Of a DNA stretch of 64,000 nt, positions 40,305-49,928 are shown piece after piece. Both the position numbers and the translations under genes were made by a program. Within the stretch, counting starts at the first letter, position 1; each line of letters starts with the position of its first letter. The stretch comes from Streptomyces uncialis. GTDB lineage: Bacteria; Actinomycetota; Actinomycetes; Streptomycetales; Streptomycetaceae. The notes beneath the pieces were generated by a model that searched no databases, was not told where the DNA came from, and saw only the letters and a list, made by a program, of their open reading frames with translations. Where the stretch lies: NCBI RefSeq assembly GCF_001905345.1, contig NZ_LFBV01000003.1:186001-250000 (forward strand). Direction: 5' to 3'.

Positions 40305-42337
40305 CCGGGGCGCAGAGCGGGGCCGCCCGTACCGGAGGGCGGCGCGTCCCGCCGCCCCGGCCGGCGCCCGGGCTGGAGCTCCCGCCGGCGCGGGTGCCGG
40401 CCGGGCCCGCCGACGGCGACGACATCACCGACGGACTGAAGACGCCGTACTGGTCTGTGCACGACGGGGCTTCGGCGAAGGCGAGTGTCGGGGAGATCCT
40501 CGGCCGGCTGCCGCAGATTCTCCGGCAGGTCGGGACGCTGGCCTGGCGGGCCGATCGCCGCAACACCTTGCTGGTGGTCGTCCTCCAGCTCGCGTCGGCG
40601 GCGATGGCCGCCTTCGGTCTGGTCGCCTCGGTCGGTGTCCTGCGTGAACTGTTCGGGACCGGTCCGACCCCCGACAGGGTTCGTGCCGCGCTCCCCCAAC
40701 TGCTTCTCGTCGTCGGTCTGCTGTCGCTGCGGGCACTGCTGGAGGCCGGGGTCGCCGCCGCCGAGGCGAAGCTCACACCGAAGATCCGGGTCGCGCTGGA
40801 GTCCGAGTTCTACGACCTGGCCGCGCGGGTGCGGCTGGAGGCGGTCGAGGACCCCGACTGGCACGACACGGTCCACCGCGCCTCCGACAAGGGCTTGTAC
40901 TACGCGCGGCAGATCGTCGGCAACGTCGTCGCGCTCGCCGCCGCGGCCCTGGACATCATCGGCACCGCGAGCGTCCTCACCGTGCTCCATCCGCTGCTGA
41001 TCCTGATGCTGCCGCTGTCCGTCCTGCCGGTCGGGGCCGCCGCCGTACGCGCCGCCCGGGACCGCTTCCACTCCCATATGCGGTGGAACGCGATGCAACG
41101 CCGGCTGCGGGTGTTCACCTGGCTGCTGCTCGACCAGGATTCCGCGGCCGAGTTGCGCTCGACCGCTTCCCAGGGCGCGCTGCTGTCCGAGTACCGGCGG
41201 ATCGCCGAGCGGATCGCCGCCGAGGAGACGAGGCTGGGTGTGAGCGCGGCCCGGATCAACCTCGCCGGACGAGCCGTCGGCGGCCTGGGTGCCGGGCTCA
41301 CCTACGCGGCGCTGTGCCTGATGCTGCTGGACGGCTGGATTCCGCTCGCCGTCGGTGCCGGGGCCGTCCTGGCCCTCCAGACCGGCCGTACGTCGCTGAC
41401 CACGTTCGTCAACCTCGCTCATCTCGTGTTCGAGAACGCCCTATGGGTCTCGGACCTGTTGACGGTGCAATCCCATTGCCGCACCCGTCTCCCCCGCACC
41501 GGCGGCCTGACTGCCCCCGAGGCGGTGAAGGAGATCCGGCTCGACGAGGTCAGCTTCAGCTACCCGGGCAAGGACGCCCCCGCGCTCGACGGTGTGACCC
41601 TGACCCTGAAGGCCGGGGAGACCGTCGCGTTCGTCGGCGTCAACGGCTCCGGCAAGAGCACCTGTTCCAAACTCATCGCCGGCCTGTACGACCCGACCGC
41701 CGGAACCGTCTCCTGGAACGGCGCCGACGCACAGCACCTCGACCCCCTCTCCCTTCAGCGGCGGGTCTCCATGGTCCTCCAGCAACCCGCCCACTTCCCC
41801 TTCACCGCACTGGCGAACATCACCGTCTCCCGCGGCTCCATCACCGACGCGGACCCCGAAGCCGCCCACCGCGCGGCCACCGCCTCCGGCGCCGACCAGG
41901 TCATCGCCTCCCTCCCCGACGCGTGGACCACGCTGCTGTCCAAACGCTTCCGCGGCGGACAGCAGCTCTCCGCCGGACAGTGGGCGAAGATCGCGGTGGC
42001 CCGCGGCCTCTACAAGCAGGCGCCCGTCCTCCTCCTCGACGAACCGACGGCCAGCATGGACCCGCGCGCCGAACACGCCGTCTATCAGGCGGTCCTCCAA
42101 GGACCCCGGCTCCCCGGGCAGATCACCGTTCTCATCTCGCACCGCCTCGCCTCGGTGCGAGGCTGCGACACGATCTATGTCTTCGACAGCGGGAGGATCA
42201 CGGAATCCGGTACGCACCAGGAGCTCATGGACCTCGACGCGTCGTACGCCGCCATGTTCCGCCTACAAGCGTCCGGATACCGCACCGCTGACTCCGGCCC
42301 GGACGCACCCTCGGACCGGGCGCGGCTGCCTGGATGA
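40301..42337 (+). CDS. Type I ABC exporter, fused permease-ATPase
   Basis: The 678-residue half-transporter has a Pro-rich N-terminus of about 60 residues. A six-TM ABC exporter domain follows (about 85-390, with LLVVVLQLASAAMAAFGLVA and LIGLSLRA-like TM segments). The ATPase domain has Walker A GVNGSGKST near 445, a signature reading LSAGQWAKIAVARG near 557 (LSGGQ is usual), Walker B VLLLDEPTASMD and an H-loop LISHR. It should work as a homodimer. Related actinobacterial exporters occur beside peptide or lanthipeptide genes, but no precursor or modifying enzyme is evident. Two strong hairpins follow the stop. Confidence 0.9.
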   Translation: MTGAQSGAARTGGRRVPPPRPAPGLELPPARVPAGPADGDDITDGLKTPYWSVHDGASAKASVGEILGRLPQILRQVGTLAWRADRRNTLLVVVLQLASAAMAAFGLVASVGVLRELFGTGPTPDRVRAALPQLLLVVGLLSLRALLEAGVAAAEAKLTPKIRVALESEFYDLAARVRLEAVEDPDWHDTVHRASDKGLYYARQIVGNVVALAAAALDIIGTASVLTVLHPLLILMLPLSVLPVGAAAVRAARDRFHSHMRWNAMQRRLRVFTWLLLDQDSAAELRSTASQGALLSEYRRIAERIAAEETRLGVSAARINLAGRAVGGLGAGLTYAALCLMLLDGWIPLAVGAGAVLALQTGRTSLTTFVNLAHLVFENALWVSDLLTVQSHCRTRLPRTGGLTAPEAVKEIRLDEVSFSYPGKDAPALDGVTLTLKAGETVAFVGVNGSGKSTCSKLIAGLYDPTAGTVSWNGADAQHLDPLSLQRRVSMVLQQPAHFPFTALANITVSRGSITDADPEAAHRAATASGADQVIASLPDAWTTLLSKRFRGGQQLSAGQWAKIAVARGLYKQAPVLLLDEPTASMDPRAEHAVYQAVLQGPRLPGQITVLISHRLASVRGCDTIYVFDSGRITESGTHQELMDLDASYAAMFRLQASGYRTADSGPDAPSDRARLPG

Positions 42338-42344
42338 CCCACCC

Positions 42345-42375
42345 GGTGCCGGGCGGGACCGCCCTGCCCGGCACC
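42345..42375 (+). terminator. Terminator hairpin after the ABC exporter
   Basis: GGTGCCGGGC at 42345-42354 and GCCCGGCACC at 42366-42375 form a perfect 10-bp stem with an 11-base loop, 8 bases after the stop. Confidence 0.75.
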
Positions 42376-42395
42376 CGCTTCCCGCACCCTGCGCA

Positions 42396-42427
42396 CGAGG
42401 TGACCCGGTCCGGACCGGGCCACCTCG
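42396..42427. terminator. Second long hairpin after the ABC exporter
   Basis: The 32-base inverted repeat has outer arms CGAGGTG and CACCTCG, an A-C mismatch, and a self-complementary CCCGGTCCGGACCGGG core. Together with the preceding hairpin it makes a tandem terminator before the HD gene. Confidence 0.7.
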
Positions 42428-42524
42428 ACCGCGCGCGCCGATGAGCAGCGCATAACTGTCTTCTCCGACTCCGGGGCCCGGGCGCATCGCCGGTCCCGCC
42501 AAGGCTGGACGGTAGGCTACCCGC

Positions 42525-43121
42525 GTGATTCTGCCGACGGTCGACGAGGTGCGCGCGCTGCACGAGCGGTACGCGCCGTCGCGTGAGGCGCTGGACCTCG
42601 TTCTCACCCACTGCGAGATCGTCGGCGACATCGCCGCACAGCTCGGGGCACGGACCGCCCTCCCTCTCGACACCGACCTTGTCCGTATCGGCGCCCTGCT
42701 GCACGACATCGGCGTCTACCGGCTCTACGACCGCGCGGGTCGGCTCGATCACCGCGACTACATCCGCCATGGCGTCCTCGGTCATGAGATCCTGCGCGAG
42801 GAAGGCTATCCGGAGGCTTTGCGCCGCTTCTGCTCCTGTCACACGGGAGTCGGACTGACCCGGCACGACATCCGCGAACAGAAGCTTCCGATACCCGAGG
42901 CCGACTATCTGGCCGAGACCGTCGAAGAGCAACTGGTCATGTACGCGGACAAGTTCCACAGCAAGACGACACCACCCACGTTCCTCACCGCCGACACCTA
43001 CGCCGCACGGGTGGAGAGGTTCGGCGTGGACAAGGTCCACGCGTTCGGCCTGCTGCGTGCCAGGTTCGGCGTACCCGACCTGACCTCGGCAAGGGCTCGG
43101 TACGGGCACGCGCAGGCTTGA
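42525..43121 (+). CDS. HD-domain phosphohydrolase
   Basis: The 198-residue protein starts at GTG 42525. The HD metal site is complete: His in VLTHCEIVGDIAAQL (about residue 28), HD in ALLHDIGVYR (about 59-60), and His residues in HRDYIRHGVLGHEIL with a closing Asp in VMYADKFHSK. The family hydrolyses phosphate esters of nucleotides or small metabolites (often called HDIG or TIGR00295-like). The substrate is unknown. It is close to the preceding exporter but separated by two terminators, so it is transcribed independently. Confidence 0.9.
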   Translation: MILPTVDEVRALHERYAPSREALDLVLTHCEIVGDIAAQLGARTALPLDTDLVRIGALLHDIGVYRLYDRAGRLDHRDYIRHGVLGHEILREEGYPEALRRFCSCHTGVGLTRHDIREQKLPIPEADYLAETVEEQLVMYADKFHSKTTPPTFLTADTYAARVERFGVDKVHAFGLLRARFGVPDLTSARARYGHAQA

Positions 43122-43236
43122 GGCAGGGAATGTCGTGGGACGGTCCGGCCCGCCACCGGCGAGGCGCAGCCGATCCACACCGGCTCTGCCTACCCACGAA
43201 GCCACTCGCCCGGCTCGTGCCACGCCGAGGCCGGGG

Positions 43237-43274
43237 CGGGCGGTCGCCACGACCTGTGGATGGCGGTCCGCCCG
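43237..43274. terminator. Imperfect hairpin between convergent genes
   Basis: CGGGCGG at 43237-43243 pairs with CCGCCCG at 43268-43274, with partial inner pairing (GCCAC/GTGG). It lies between the convergent HD and sugar dehydrogenase genes. Confidence 0.5.
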
Positions 43275-43308
43275 CGCCGCCCGACGGCCGCGCCGTCGAT
43301 GACGTGCT

Positions 43309-44802
43309 TCAGGAGCGCCAGCGGTACTCGATGATCGCGCCGGGGTTCTCCAGCGGGCCGGTCGCCGGAGCGCCCCGCGCGTCGCGGACGGGGCCCGCGG
43401 TGTCGGTCGCGACGTAGAGGGACCTGCCGTCGGCGCTGAACTCCGAGTCACGGAAGCGGTTCCGCTCCTGGAAGAGCTTGGTGACCTTGCTGACGTCCTG
43501 GCCGCCCGCCGCGAGATCGACGCGGTAGACGGAGCCGTCCTTGAGGGTGGTCATCAGCAGCGAGTTCCGCCAGCCGGGAATGCCTCCGCCGGACGATGCG
43601 GCGGATTCCCTGGACGTTCCGTAGTGCTCGAAGCTGGAGGGCGCGATGGTGGGCCAGCAGACCGCCCACATCTCGCCCTTGGCGCACTTGGGGTCCTGGA
43701 AGTCGAAGCCCGAGTCCACGGTGCCGAAGGTGTGGACAGGCTGTACGAAGGGCTGGTCGAAGTCCGTCTCCCGCTGGACGGGCACCGTCTTGGGGATCTT
43801 GAAGTCGCTGAAGGTCAGCTTGTCGCACGGTGTCGGCCACGAGGCGGACCAGTTGCCGTAGACGTAGGCCTTGTCGTCGCGGTAGCCCGAGACGTTCGGC
43901 CAGCCGTAGTTGGCGCCCTTCCGCAGGACGTTGATCTCGTCGTCGGTCTTCGGGCCCTGGTCGTTCTGGTAGAGCGTGCCGTCGGGGCCGAAGGCAAGGC
44001 CCTGCGCGTTGCGGTGCCCGTAGGTGTAGACGTGACTGCGCACGCCGTCGAGGGAGGGGTTGTCCGCGGGGACCGAGCCGTCGGTGTTCAGCCGCAGGGT
44101 CTTCCCCTGGTAGGCGATCCAGTCCCTGCCCTGGACCTCGTGGGCGGTGGGCAGCCGCTGGGGGTAGCTGGGCCGGCAGAAGTTCGCGAACTGGTTGGTG
44201 CCCTGGTCGCCGATCGTGTAGTAGAGCTTGCCGTCCGGGCCCAGGCGCACCCGCGCCGACTGGTGGTCGCTGCCGGACGGCATACCGGCGATGACGGTCT
44301 TCGGACTGTGCAGCCGCTGCCGCCCGGCGTCGTAGGTGTAGCGCTCGATCTTCGTGCGGGCCTGTACGGCCGGGGTGGGATCGATGTCGTAGCTGTAGGC
44401 GAGGTACGCGTACAGTTCCCCGCTCCTCGGCCGTTCCTCGACGGCGAGGCCGAGCACACCGTCCTGTCCGCCCTGGCTGTGGACGGCCTCCGGCAGGCTG
44501 AGCAAGGTGGCCTTGGCACCGGACTTCGGATCGACGCGGGTGACCTTCTTGCCGCTCTTCTCGGTGACCCAGAGGGCTCCGTCGGGAACCCTGACCACCT
44601 CGTAGGGGTTGTTGAGGCCGGTGGTCACCACCCGCTTGGTGAACGTCCCCGAGGCAGGCGGTGCGGTGCCGTCCGGAGCGGAGACGTCCGTGCCCGTTCC
44701 GCCCGAGGGATCTCCCCCGGTGACGGCGGCCCCGGCGAGCGCGGCGCCGAGGGCCAGGACGACCGCTGCCGCCAGAGGGCCGCGTATGTGGGTGTGCTTC
44801 AT
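43309..44802 (-). CDS. Secreted PQQ-dependent sugar dehydrogenase family protein
   Basis: The 497-residue protein starts at ATG 44802 behind GGAAGGAAG. After a signal peptide (LAAAVVLALGAALAGAAVTG) and a Gly/Thr-rich linker, a six-bladed beta-propeller of the soluble glucose dehydrogenase/GdhB class follows. Features are LNNPYEVVRVPDGALWVTEK, GGQDGVLGLAVE, SDHQSARVRLGPDGKLYYTI, GHRNAQGLAFGPDGTLYQND, DDEINVLRKGANYGWPNVSG and the late FSADGRSLYVATD. The His and Arg positions expected to contact PQQ (the His of HQSAR and the Arg/Asn of HRNAQG) are present. It would oxidise sugars or sugar-like alcohols outside the cell; the actual substrate is unknown. Confidence 0.9.
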   Translation of the reverse strand: MKHTHIRGPLAAAVVLALGAALAGAAVTGGDPSGGTGTDVSAPDGTAPPASGTFTKRVVTTGLNNPYEVVRVPDGALWVTEKSGKKVTRVDPKSGAKATLLSLPEAVHSQGGQDGVLGLAVEERPRSGELYAYLAYSYDIDPTPAVQARTKIERYTYDAGRQRLHSPKTVIAGMPSGSDHQSARVRLGPDGKLYYTIGDQGTNQFANFCRPSYPQRLPTAHEVQGRDWIAYQGKTLRLNTDGSVPADNPSLDGVRSHVYTYGHRNAQGLAFGPDGTLYQNDQGPKTDDEINVLRKGANYGWPNVSGYRDDKAYVYGNWSASWPTPCDKLTFSDFKIPKTVPVQRETDFDQPFVQPVHTFGTVDSGFDFQDPKCAKGEMWAVCWPTIAPSSFEHYGTSRESAASSGGGIPGWRNSLLMTTLKDGSVYRVDLAAGGQDVSKVTKLFQERNRFRDSEFSADGRSLYVATDTAGPVRDARGAPATGPLENPGAIIEYRWRS

Positions 44803-45284
44803 CGGATTCTTCCTTCCGGTCACCCCCCTTCGCCCCTCCCCTCCAGATCATCACTTTATGGATACGATTCAGCACTTTAAGTGTTCGGGTGGCGGGCTGT
44901 TCGGGTGGCGAAAGGCGCCTCCGCGATCGGCGGCCTCCGCCCCGGTCGCGAAAATCGGCCGGGTGCCGGGCGCTTCCGCGTCGGGGGGGCGCAGCCTCTT
45001 GGCGGGAGTACCCGAGTCGTTCGTCGCGTGCGCGTCCGCCGCTGCGGGAGGCCCCGCCGAGGGAGTTCTTGCCGTACGGGGCCGGGCCCCACATGCGCCG
45101 AACCTCGACCCCGTCACCCGTGGTCACCGCACCGCGGCCCAGCCACCCGGAACGCCGCTCTGTCACCCGCGGCCCAGTCACCAGCCGATTCAGTCAGCCG
45201 CGACTCTTGCCAGCAAGACATGAACGGGGTTTCAATGTTTCAGCGGGAAGAAATGAATCCATGTTCAAAACAACGGGGTGGAAG
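44803..45284. other. Divergent intergenic region
   Basis: It contains an AT-rich patch with CACTTTAAGTG at 44873-44883 (an 11-bp near-palindrome), likely part of the sugar dehydrogenase promoter. The rest is GC-rich with a repeated TTCGGGTGGCG motif. The plus-strand frame that runs into the TetR gene from 44889 has no protein-like features and is not included in that gene. Confidence 0.55.
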
Positions 45285-45908
45285 ATGCCGTACCGCTCGA
45301 CGGCCACCACGCGACGTAACGCGGAACTCAAGCGGGCCGCGTTCCTGGGCGCCGCGCGTTCGCTGGTGGCGACACAGGGTTTCGGTGGCGCGACCGTCGC
45401 GGTCATCGCCGAGCGGTGCGGCGCCAGTGTCGGTTCGGTCTACTCCTACTTCGACAACCGTGAGCAACTGCTGGCGGAGGTGTTCCGCAGCGCGGCGGCC
45501 CACGAGCTGAGAATCGTGCGCACGGCCGTCGCCGATGCCCCGCCCGACGCGACGGACCAGCTGAGCGTCCTGATCCGGACGTTCGCGGGCCGTGCGTTGC
45601 GGGGCCGTCGGATGGCGTGGTCCCTGCTCTTCGAGCCGGTGACCCCCGCGGTGGAGGCCGAGCGGCTGGTCTACCGGCGCTCGTACACCGAGCTCGGCGA
45701 ACAGGTCATCCGCACCGGTATCGACCAGGGCCGATTCGCCGACCAGGCACCGGCTCTCGCCGCCTCGGCCGTCATGGGGGCGATCTCCGAGTCGCTGATC
45801 GGCAGCCTGCGCCCATCGGAGACCTCCCGGACCGCGCTTCCCGACGACGCCGTCGTCGACGGCATCCGTACGTTCTGCTTCCGGGCACTCGGCACGACTC
45901 GGCACTGA
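45285..45908 (+). CDS. TetR-family regulator of an acyl-CoA operon
   Basis: The 207-residue repressor is placed at ATG 45285 (MPYRSTATTRRNAELKRAAF). An alternative ATG at 45261 is possible. The N-terminal HTH covers about residues 14-60 (LVATQGFGGATVAVIAERCG then ASVGSVYSYFDNREQLLAEV), with the typical TetR recognition helix. The C-terminal domain is FadR/AcrR-like (GRALRGRRMAWSLLFEPVTP). Only 9 bases separate its stop from the acyl-CoA dehydrogenase start, so it forms an operon with it and the ligase and probably responds to an acyl-CoA. Confidence 0.9.
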   Translation: MPYRSTATTRRNAELKRAAFLGAARSLVATQGFGGATVAVIAERCGASVGSVYSYFDNREQLLAEVFRSAAAHELRIVRTAVADAPPDATDQLSVLIRTFAGRALRGRRMAWSLLFEPVTPAVEAERLVYRRSYTELGEQVIRTGIDQGRFADQAPALAASAVMGAISESLIGSLRPSETSRTALPDDAVVDGIRTFCFRALGTTRH

Positions 45909-45917
45909 GGAGACGGC

Positions 45918-47543
45918 GTGAGCACCACACATGAGGTTGTCAACCAGGCTCCGCCGCGGGAGGGCCTGAACGAGTACCTGACCAATCCCGCGCTCACCGA
46001 GGCGGTGAAGCGGTTCGACGCCCAGTGGGCGGCCGACGGGCTGACCGAGGTCGGCGCGCTGGTGGGACGGCCGGACTTCCAGCACGACGCCGAACTGGCG
46101 CACACGCAGCCGCCGCGCCTCTCCACCCACGACCGGTGGGGCAACCGCGTCGACACCGTCGAGTACCACCCCGCGTACCACCGGATCCTCGGCGCGGCGG
46201 TCGAACACGGCGCGCACACCAGTTGCTGGGCCGATCCTCGCCCGGGCGCCCATGTGGCCCGCGCGGCGACGTTCATGCTCTTCGCCCAGGTCGAACCCGG
46301 CCATGCCTGCCCGATGAGCATGACCCACGCCGTGGTGCCCTCGCTGCGGCTCGCTCCGGAACTCGCCGAACAGTGGCTGCCCCGCGTCTACGCACGCGGC
46401 TACGATCCGGCGCCGCGCGCGCCCGAGGCCAAGGCCTCCGCGCTGTTCGGGATGGCGATGACGGAGAAGCAGGGCGGGTCCGATGTCCGGGCCAACACGA
46501 CCCGGGCGGCCGACGCCGGCGACGGCACCTATCTGCTCACCGGTCACAAGTGGTTCTGCTCGGCCCCCCAGTCGGACGCGTTCCTCGTACTGGCGCAGAC
46601 CTCCGGTGGCCTCAGCTGCTTCCTCGTGCCCCGGGTGCTGCCGGGCGGCCAGGCCAATGTGTTCCGCATCCAGCGGCTCAAGGACAAACTGGGCAACCGT
46701 TCGAACGCCTCGGCCGAGATCGAGTTGGACCGCACCGTCGGCCGGCTGGTCGGGGAAGAGGGCCGGGGAGTCCGCACCATCATCGAGATGGTTGCCCAGA
46801 CCCGGCTGGACTGCGTCCTCGGCAGCACCGCCGGAATGCGGCAGGCCGTGGCCGAGGCCGCCTGGCACACCCGGCACCGCGGCGCCTTCGGCGCGCTCCT
46901 CGTCGACCAGCCGGCGATGACCGCGGTGATCGCCGATCTGCAACTGGAGGCCGAGGCCGCCACCTGGACCGCGATCCGGCTCGCCGCGGCCTACGACACG
47001 GAGGACGCGGAGTCGGTCGCGTTCCGCAGGCTGGCGACGGCCGTCGCCAAGTACTGGGTGTGCAAGCGCGGGCCGCACCACGCCTACGAGGCACTGGAAT
47101 GCCTGGGCGGCAACGGTTACACCGAGGCGTTCCCCCTCGCGCGCCGCTACCGCGAGCAGCCCGTCATGGCGATCTGGGAGGGCTCGGGCAACGTCATAGC
47201 CCTCGACGTCCTGCGGGCCATGGCGCGCGAACCGGAGTCGGTGGAGGCTGTCGACCGCGAGCTGGCCTCGGCCCTGGGCGTCCATCCCGCCTACGACGCG
47301 CACATCGCCACCACCAGGACACTGCTCGGCCGGACCATGGCGCAGCCGGACCGCGCCCCGGCACAGGCCCGCCGTCTCGTCGAAGCGCTCGCCCTGGCGC
47401 TGCAAGGCGCCGTGCTGATCCGCGAGGCCCCGGCCGCGGTGGCCGACGCCTTCGTCGCCGCCCGGCTCGGCGCCGACCGGAGCCTGGAGTACGGAGCACT
47501 CGCCCCAGGACTCGACCTCGCCTCACTCGTCTCCCGGGCCTGA
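45918..47543 (+). CDS. AidB-like acyl-CoA dehydrogenase
   Basis: The 541-residue flavoprotein starts at GTG 45918 behind GAGGAG. The acyl-CoA dehydrogenase fold with the AidB-type N-terminal extension is clear: HAVVPSLRLAPELAEQWLPR, FGMAMTEKQGGSDVRANTT, LTGHKWFCSAPQSDAFLVLA, RIQRLKDKLGNRSNASAEIE and ALECLGGNGYTEAFPLARRY followed by MAIWEGSGNVIALD. It oxidises an acyl-CoA at the alpha-beta bond, or is one of the DNA-associated AidB type. Arg at the usual catalytic position near EGSGN argues for the AidB branch. It is the second gene of a three-gene operon. Confidence 0.92.
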   Translation: MSTTHEVVNQAPPREGLNEYLTNPALTEAVKRFDAQWAADGLTEVGALVGRPDFQHDAELAHTQPPRLSTHDRWGNRVDTVEYHPAYHRILGAAVEHGAHTSCWADPRPGAHVARAATFMLFAQVEPGHACPMSMTHAVVPSLRLAPELAEQWLPRVYARGYDPAPRAPEAKASALFGMAMTEKQGGSDVRANTTRAADAGDGTYLLTGHKWFCSAPQSDAFLVLAQTSGGLSCFLVPRVLPGGQANVFRIQRLKDKLGNRSNASAEIELDRTVGRLVGEEGRGVRTIIEMVAQTRLDCVLGSTAGMRQAVAEAAWHTRHRGAFGALLVDQPAMTAVIADLQLEAEAATWTAIRLAAAYDTEDAESVAFRRLATAVAKYWVCKRGPHHAYEALECLGGNGYTEAFPLARRYREQPVMAIWEGSGNVIALDVLRAMAREPESVEAVDRELASALGVHPAYDAHIATTRTLLGRTMAQPDRAPAQARRLVEALALALQGAVLIREAPAAVADAFVAARLGADRSLEYGALAPGLDLASLVSRA

Positions 47544-47574
47544 CCCGGCCCCGCACACAGCAAGGACCGAAGCC

Positions 47575-49098
47575 ATGCATCTGACCGCCCTGCTGGAACG
47601 CGCGGCCCGGCGCGCACCGGACAAGCACGCCCTCGTCACCGACGACGAGTCGGTCACCTACGCCGACCTGCTCGACCGGGCCCGGCGGGCCGCCACCGTG
47701 CTGGTCGACGCGGGTCTTCGGCCCGGTGACCGGGTCGCGGTGATGACGTTCAACACGCCGGGTTTCGTCGTGGCGGCTTTCGGTACCTGGTTCGCCGGTG
47801 GTGTGCTCGTCCCGGTCAACCACAAGTTCACCGTCCCTGAGACCCGTTACGCCGTCGAGCACTCCGGTGCCGGGCTCGGCGTCGTCTGCGCCGGCCTGGC
47901 GGCCACGGCCCGCGCGGCCCGGCCGGACACCGTCTGGATGACCACCGAGTCGGGGGTCGACGGGCTTCCCGACTTCGACGCCCTCACCGCGGCCGCCGCG
48001 CCGCTGGCGAAGGCCGTGACGGAGGACGACGAGGCCCCGGCCGAGATCCTCTTCACCTCCGGCACGACCGCCTCGCCGAAGGGGTGCGTGCATACCCACC
48101 GCGGGCTGTCCCTCGTCGCCCCGCTCATCACGAGCACGGTCGGCTTCACCTCGGAGGAACGATTCCTCCTGTCGATGCCGATCTGGCACGCGGCCCCGCT
48201 CAACGACTGGCTTCTGACCATGATCTTCCTCGGCGCGACCACCGTGCTCCAGCGCGAGTACGACCCCGCCGGGTTCGTGGCCGCTGTGGAACGGCACCGT
48301 GCGACGGCGTTCTTCGGGGCGCCGATCGCGTATCTGGCACCGGTCCAGCTGGCCCGCCAGGGCAAGCTGTCGCTGGCCGACGCCGATCTGTCCAGCGTCG
48401 ACAAGTGGCTCTACGGCGGAGCGCCGCTCGGTGCGGAGACGGCCCGCGCCCTCGCCACCGCGTACCGCAGCGACCGGTTCTTCCAGGTGTACGGCATGAG
48501 CGAGATGGGACCGGTCGGCACCGCCCTCTACCCCCATGAGCAGGTGGCCAAAGCGGGCTCGATAGGCCGGGGCGGTATGCCGGGGGTCGACCTGCGCGTC
48601 GTCGCACCCGACGGGAACGATGTCCCGGCGGGCGGCACCGGCGAGATCTGGCTGCGCGCGGACACCCGGATGAGCGGATACCACCAGAACGCTCCCGCCA
48701 CAGCGGCGGTGTTCACCGGTCCCTGGTTCCGCACCGGCGATGTGGCACGCGTCGACGAGGACGGCTATCTCTACATCGTCGACCGCCTCAAGGACCTCAT
48801 CATCGTCGGCGGAGAGAACGTGCATTCCCAGGAGGTCGAGGAAACGCTGCGCGGGCACCCCCGGCTCACCGATGTCGCCGTCGTCGGCAGACCCCACCCC
48901 GAATGGGGCGAGACCGTCGTCGCCGTCTGCGTCACCGCCGACGGACAGCCGATCACCCTGGAGGAGATCCGCGGCTACCTCGGCGACAAGCTCGCCCGTT
49001 ACAAGCTCCCCCGCGAGGCGGTCACGCTTCCGGAGCTCCCCCGCAATCCTTCGGGCAAACTCACCAAACACGTCATCCGCCGGAACCTGGTGACCTGA
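47575..49098 (+). CDS. AMP-binding acyl-CoA synthetase/ligase
   Basis: The 507-residue ANL-superfamily enzyme has the AMP-binding motif ILFTSGTTASPKGCVHTHRG (about residues 158-177) and VYGMSEMGPVGTA. The GYLYIVDRLKDLIIVGGENV hinge and a C-terminal catalytic Lys in NPSGKLTKHV complete it. It activates a carboxylic acid as acyl-AMP and then acyl-CoA. The partner dehydrogenase just upstream (31 bases away) suggests the product is oxidised next, so a small fatty or aromatic acid is plausible. The start at ATG 47575 follows a weak AAGGACC site. Confidence 0.93.
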   Translation: MHLTALLERAARRAPDKHALVTDDESVTYADLLDRARRAATVLVDAGLRPGDRVAVMTFNTPGFVVAAFGTWFAGGVLVPVNHKFTVPETRYAVEHSGAGLGVVCAGLAATARAARPDTVWMTTESGVDGLPDFDALTAAAAPLAKAVTEDDEAPAEILFTSGTTASPKGCVHTHRGLSLVAPLITSTVGFTSEERFLLSMPIWHAAPLNDWLLTMIFLGATTVLQREYDPAGFVAAVERHRATAFFGAPIAYLAPVQLARQGKLSLADADLSSVDKWLYGGAPLGAETARALATAYRSDRFFQVYGMSEMGPVGTALYPHEQVAKAGSIGRGGMPGVDLRVVAPDGNDVPAGGTGEIWLRADTRMSGYHQNAPATAAVFTGPWFRTGDVARVDEDGYLYIVDRLKDLIIVGGENVHSQEVEETLRGHPRLTDVAVVGRPHPEWGETVVAVCVTADGQPITLEEIRGYLGDKLARYKLPREAVTLPELPRNPSGKLTKHVIRRNLVT

Positions 49099-49213
49099 GT
49101 GAGCGCCTGAGAACTCGTCCTTGCTCCCGGTTGACGAGTAGCCCGAGTCCTACGTCGGCTGCGACGGACCGCCGGGGCTGCCGCCGCGCGAGGAGTACAC
49201 GCGGGTCAACCGG

Positions 49214-49903
49214 CTATCCGTGGAAGGTCGTGACTTCTTCGAGCGCGGCCCGCCCGGTCGTGACGTGGTTGACCGGCGCCGCTTCGTCGGCGTAGCCGAA
49301 GGAGACACCTACGAGCAGTTGCCCTCCGCCGACCCCGAGTTCGGCGCGGACCGTGTCGGCGTAGAAGCTCAGCAGCCCTTGCGGACAACTCGCCACGCCG
49401 TAGGCGGTCATCGCCAGGAGCAGCGTCTGCATATAGGCACCGGCGTCGGCGGCCAGCCGGGCCCCGCCGCCCCCGGTGACGAACAGGAACGCGACGTGCG
49501 GCGCGCCGTAGAAGCCCAGGCTCTGCGCGTCGTAGTCCGCCCTGGCCTCGTGATCGTGAGCACCGATCCCCAGCGCTCCGTACAGCTGGGCGCCGAACGC
49601 CGCCCGGCGGGCCTGGAGCACCTGTGTGTACATGTCCTCGGAATACGGAAGGTCGACCGAGATCCGCTTCTCGGCGTGCGCCGTCCGCAAGGCGTCGGCC
49701 AGGCGCTCACGAGTGGCGCCGCTCGCCACCTCCACCCGCCAGGGCTGCGCGTTGGAGTTCGACGGCGCGGCGCCTGCCAGCGAGAAGATCGCACGCATCG
49801 TGTCCTCGGGCACGGCTTCCGGACGGAACCCACGGGTCGCGTGACGGCCGCGTATCAGCTTCTCCGCACAGTCACTCAGCTCGGTGGGGACCAACAGGCT
49901 CAT
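49214..49903 (-). CDS. Nitroreductase family protein
   Basis: The 229-residue protein starts at ATG 49903 (MSLLVPTELSDCAEKLIRGR). The nitroreductase fold is shown by RGRHATRGFRPEAVPEDTMR, the FMN-binding LAGAAPSNSNAQPWRVEVAS, AGAYMQTLLLAMTAYGVASC and FGYADEAAPVNHV near the end. These FMN enzymes reduce nitro groups or quinones with NAD(P)H. It is divergent from a TetR gene with two palindromes in the 101-base gap, so it is likely induced by a toxic electrophile through that repressor. Confidence 0.92.
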   Translation of the reverse strand: MSLLVPTELSDCAEKLIRGRHATRGFRPEAVPEDTMRAIFSLAGAAPSNSNAQPWRVEVASGATRERLADALRTAHAEKRISVDLPYSEDMYTQVLQARRAAFGAQLYGALGIGAHDHEARADYDAQSLGFYGAPHVAFLFVTGGGGARLAADAGAYMQTLLLAMTAYGVASCPQGLLSFYADTVRAELGVGGGQLLVGVSFGYADEAAPVNHVTTGRAALEEVTTFHG

Positions 49904-49928
49904 GGAACACTCCTCGACAGCAGCCAAT

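Noticed and set aside
45240..47405. 721-codon minus-strand open frame
   Set aside because: Antisense to the TetR and acyl-CoA dehydrogenase genes, whose motifs are complete.
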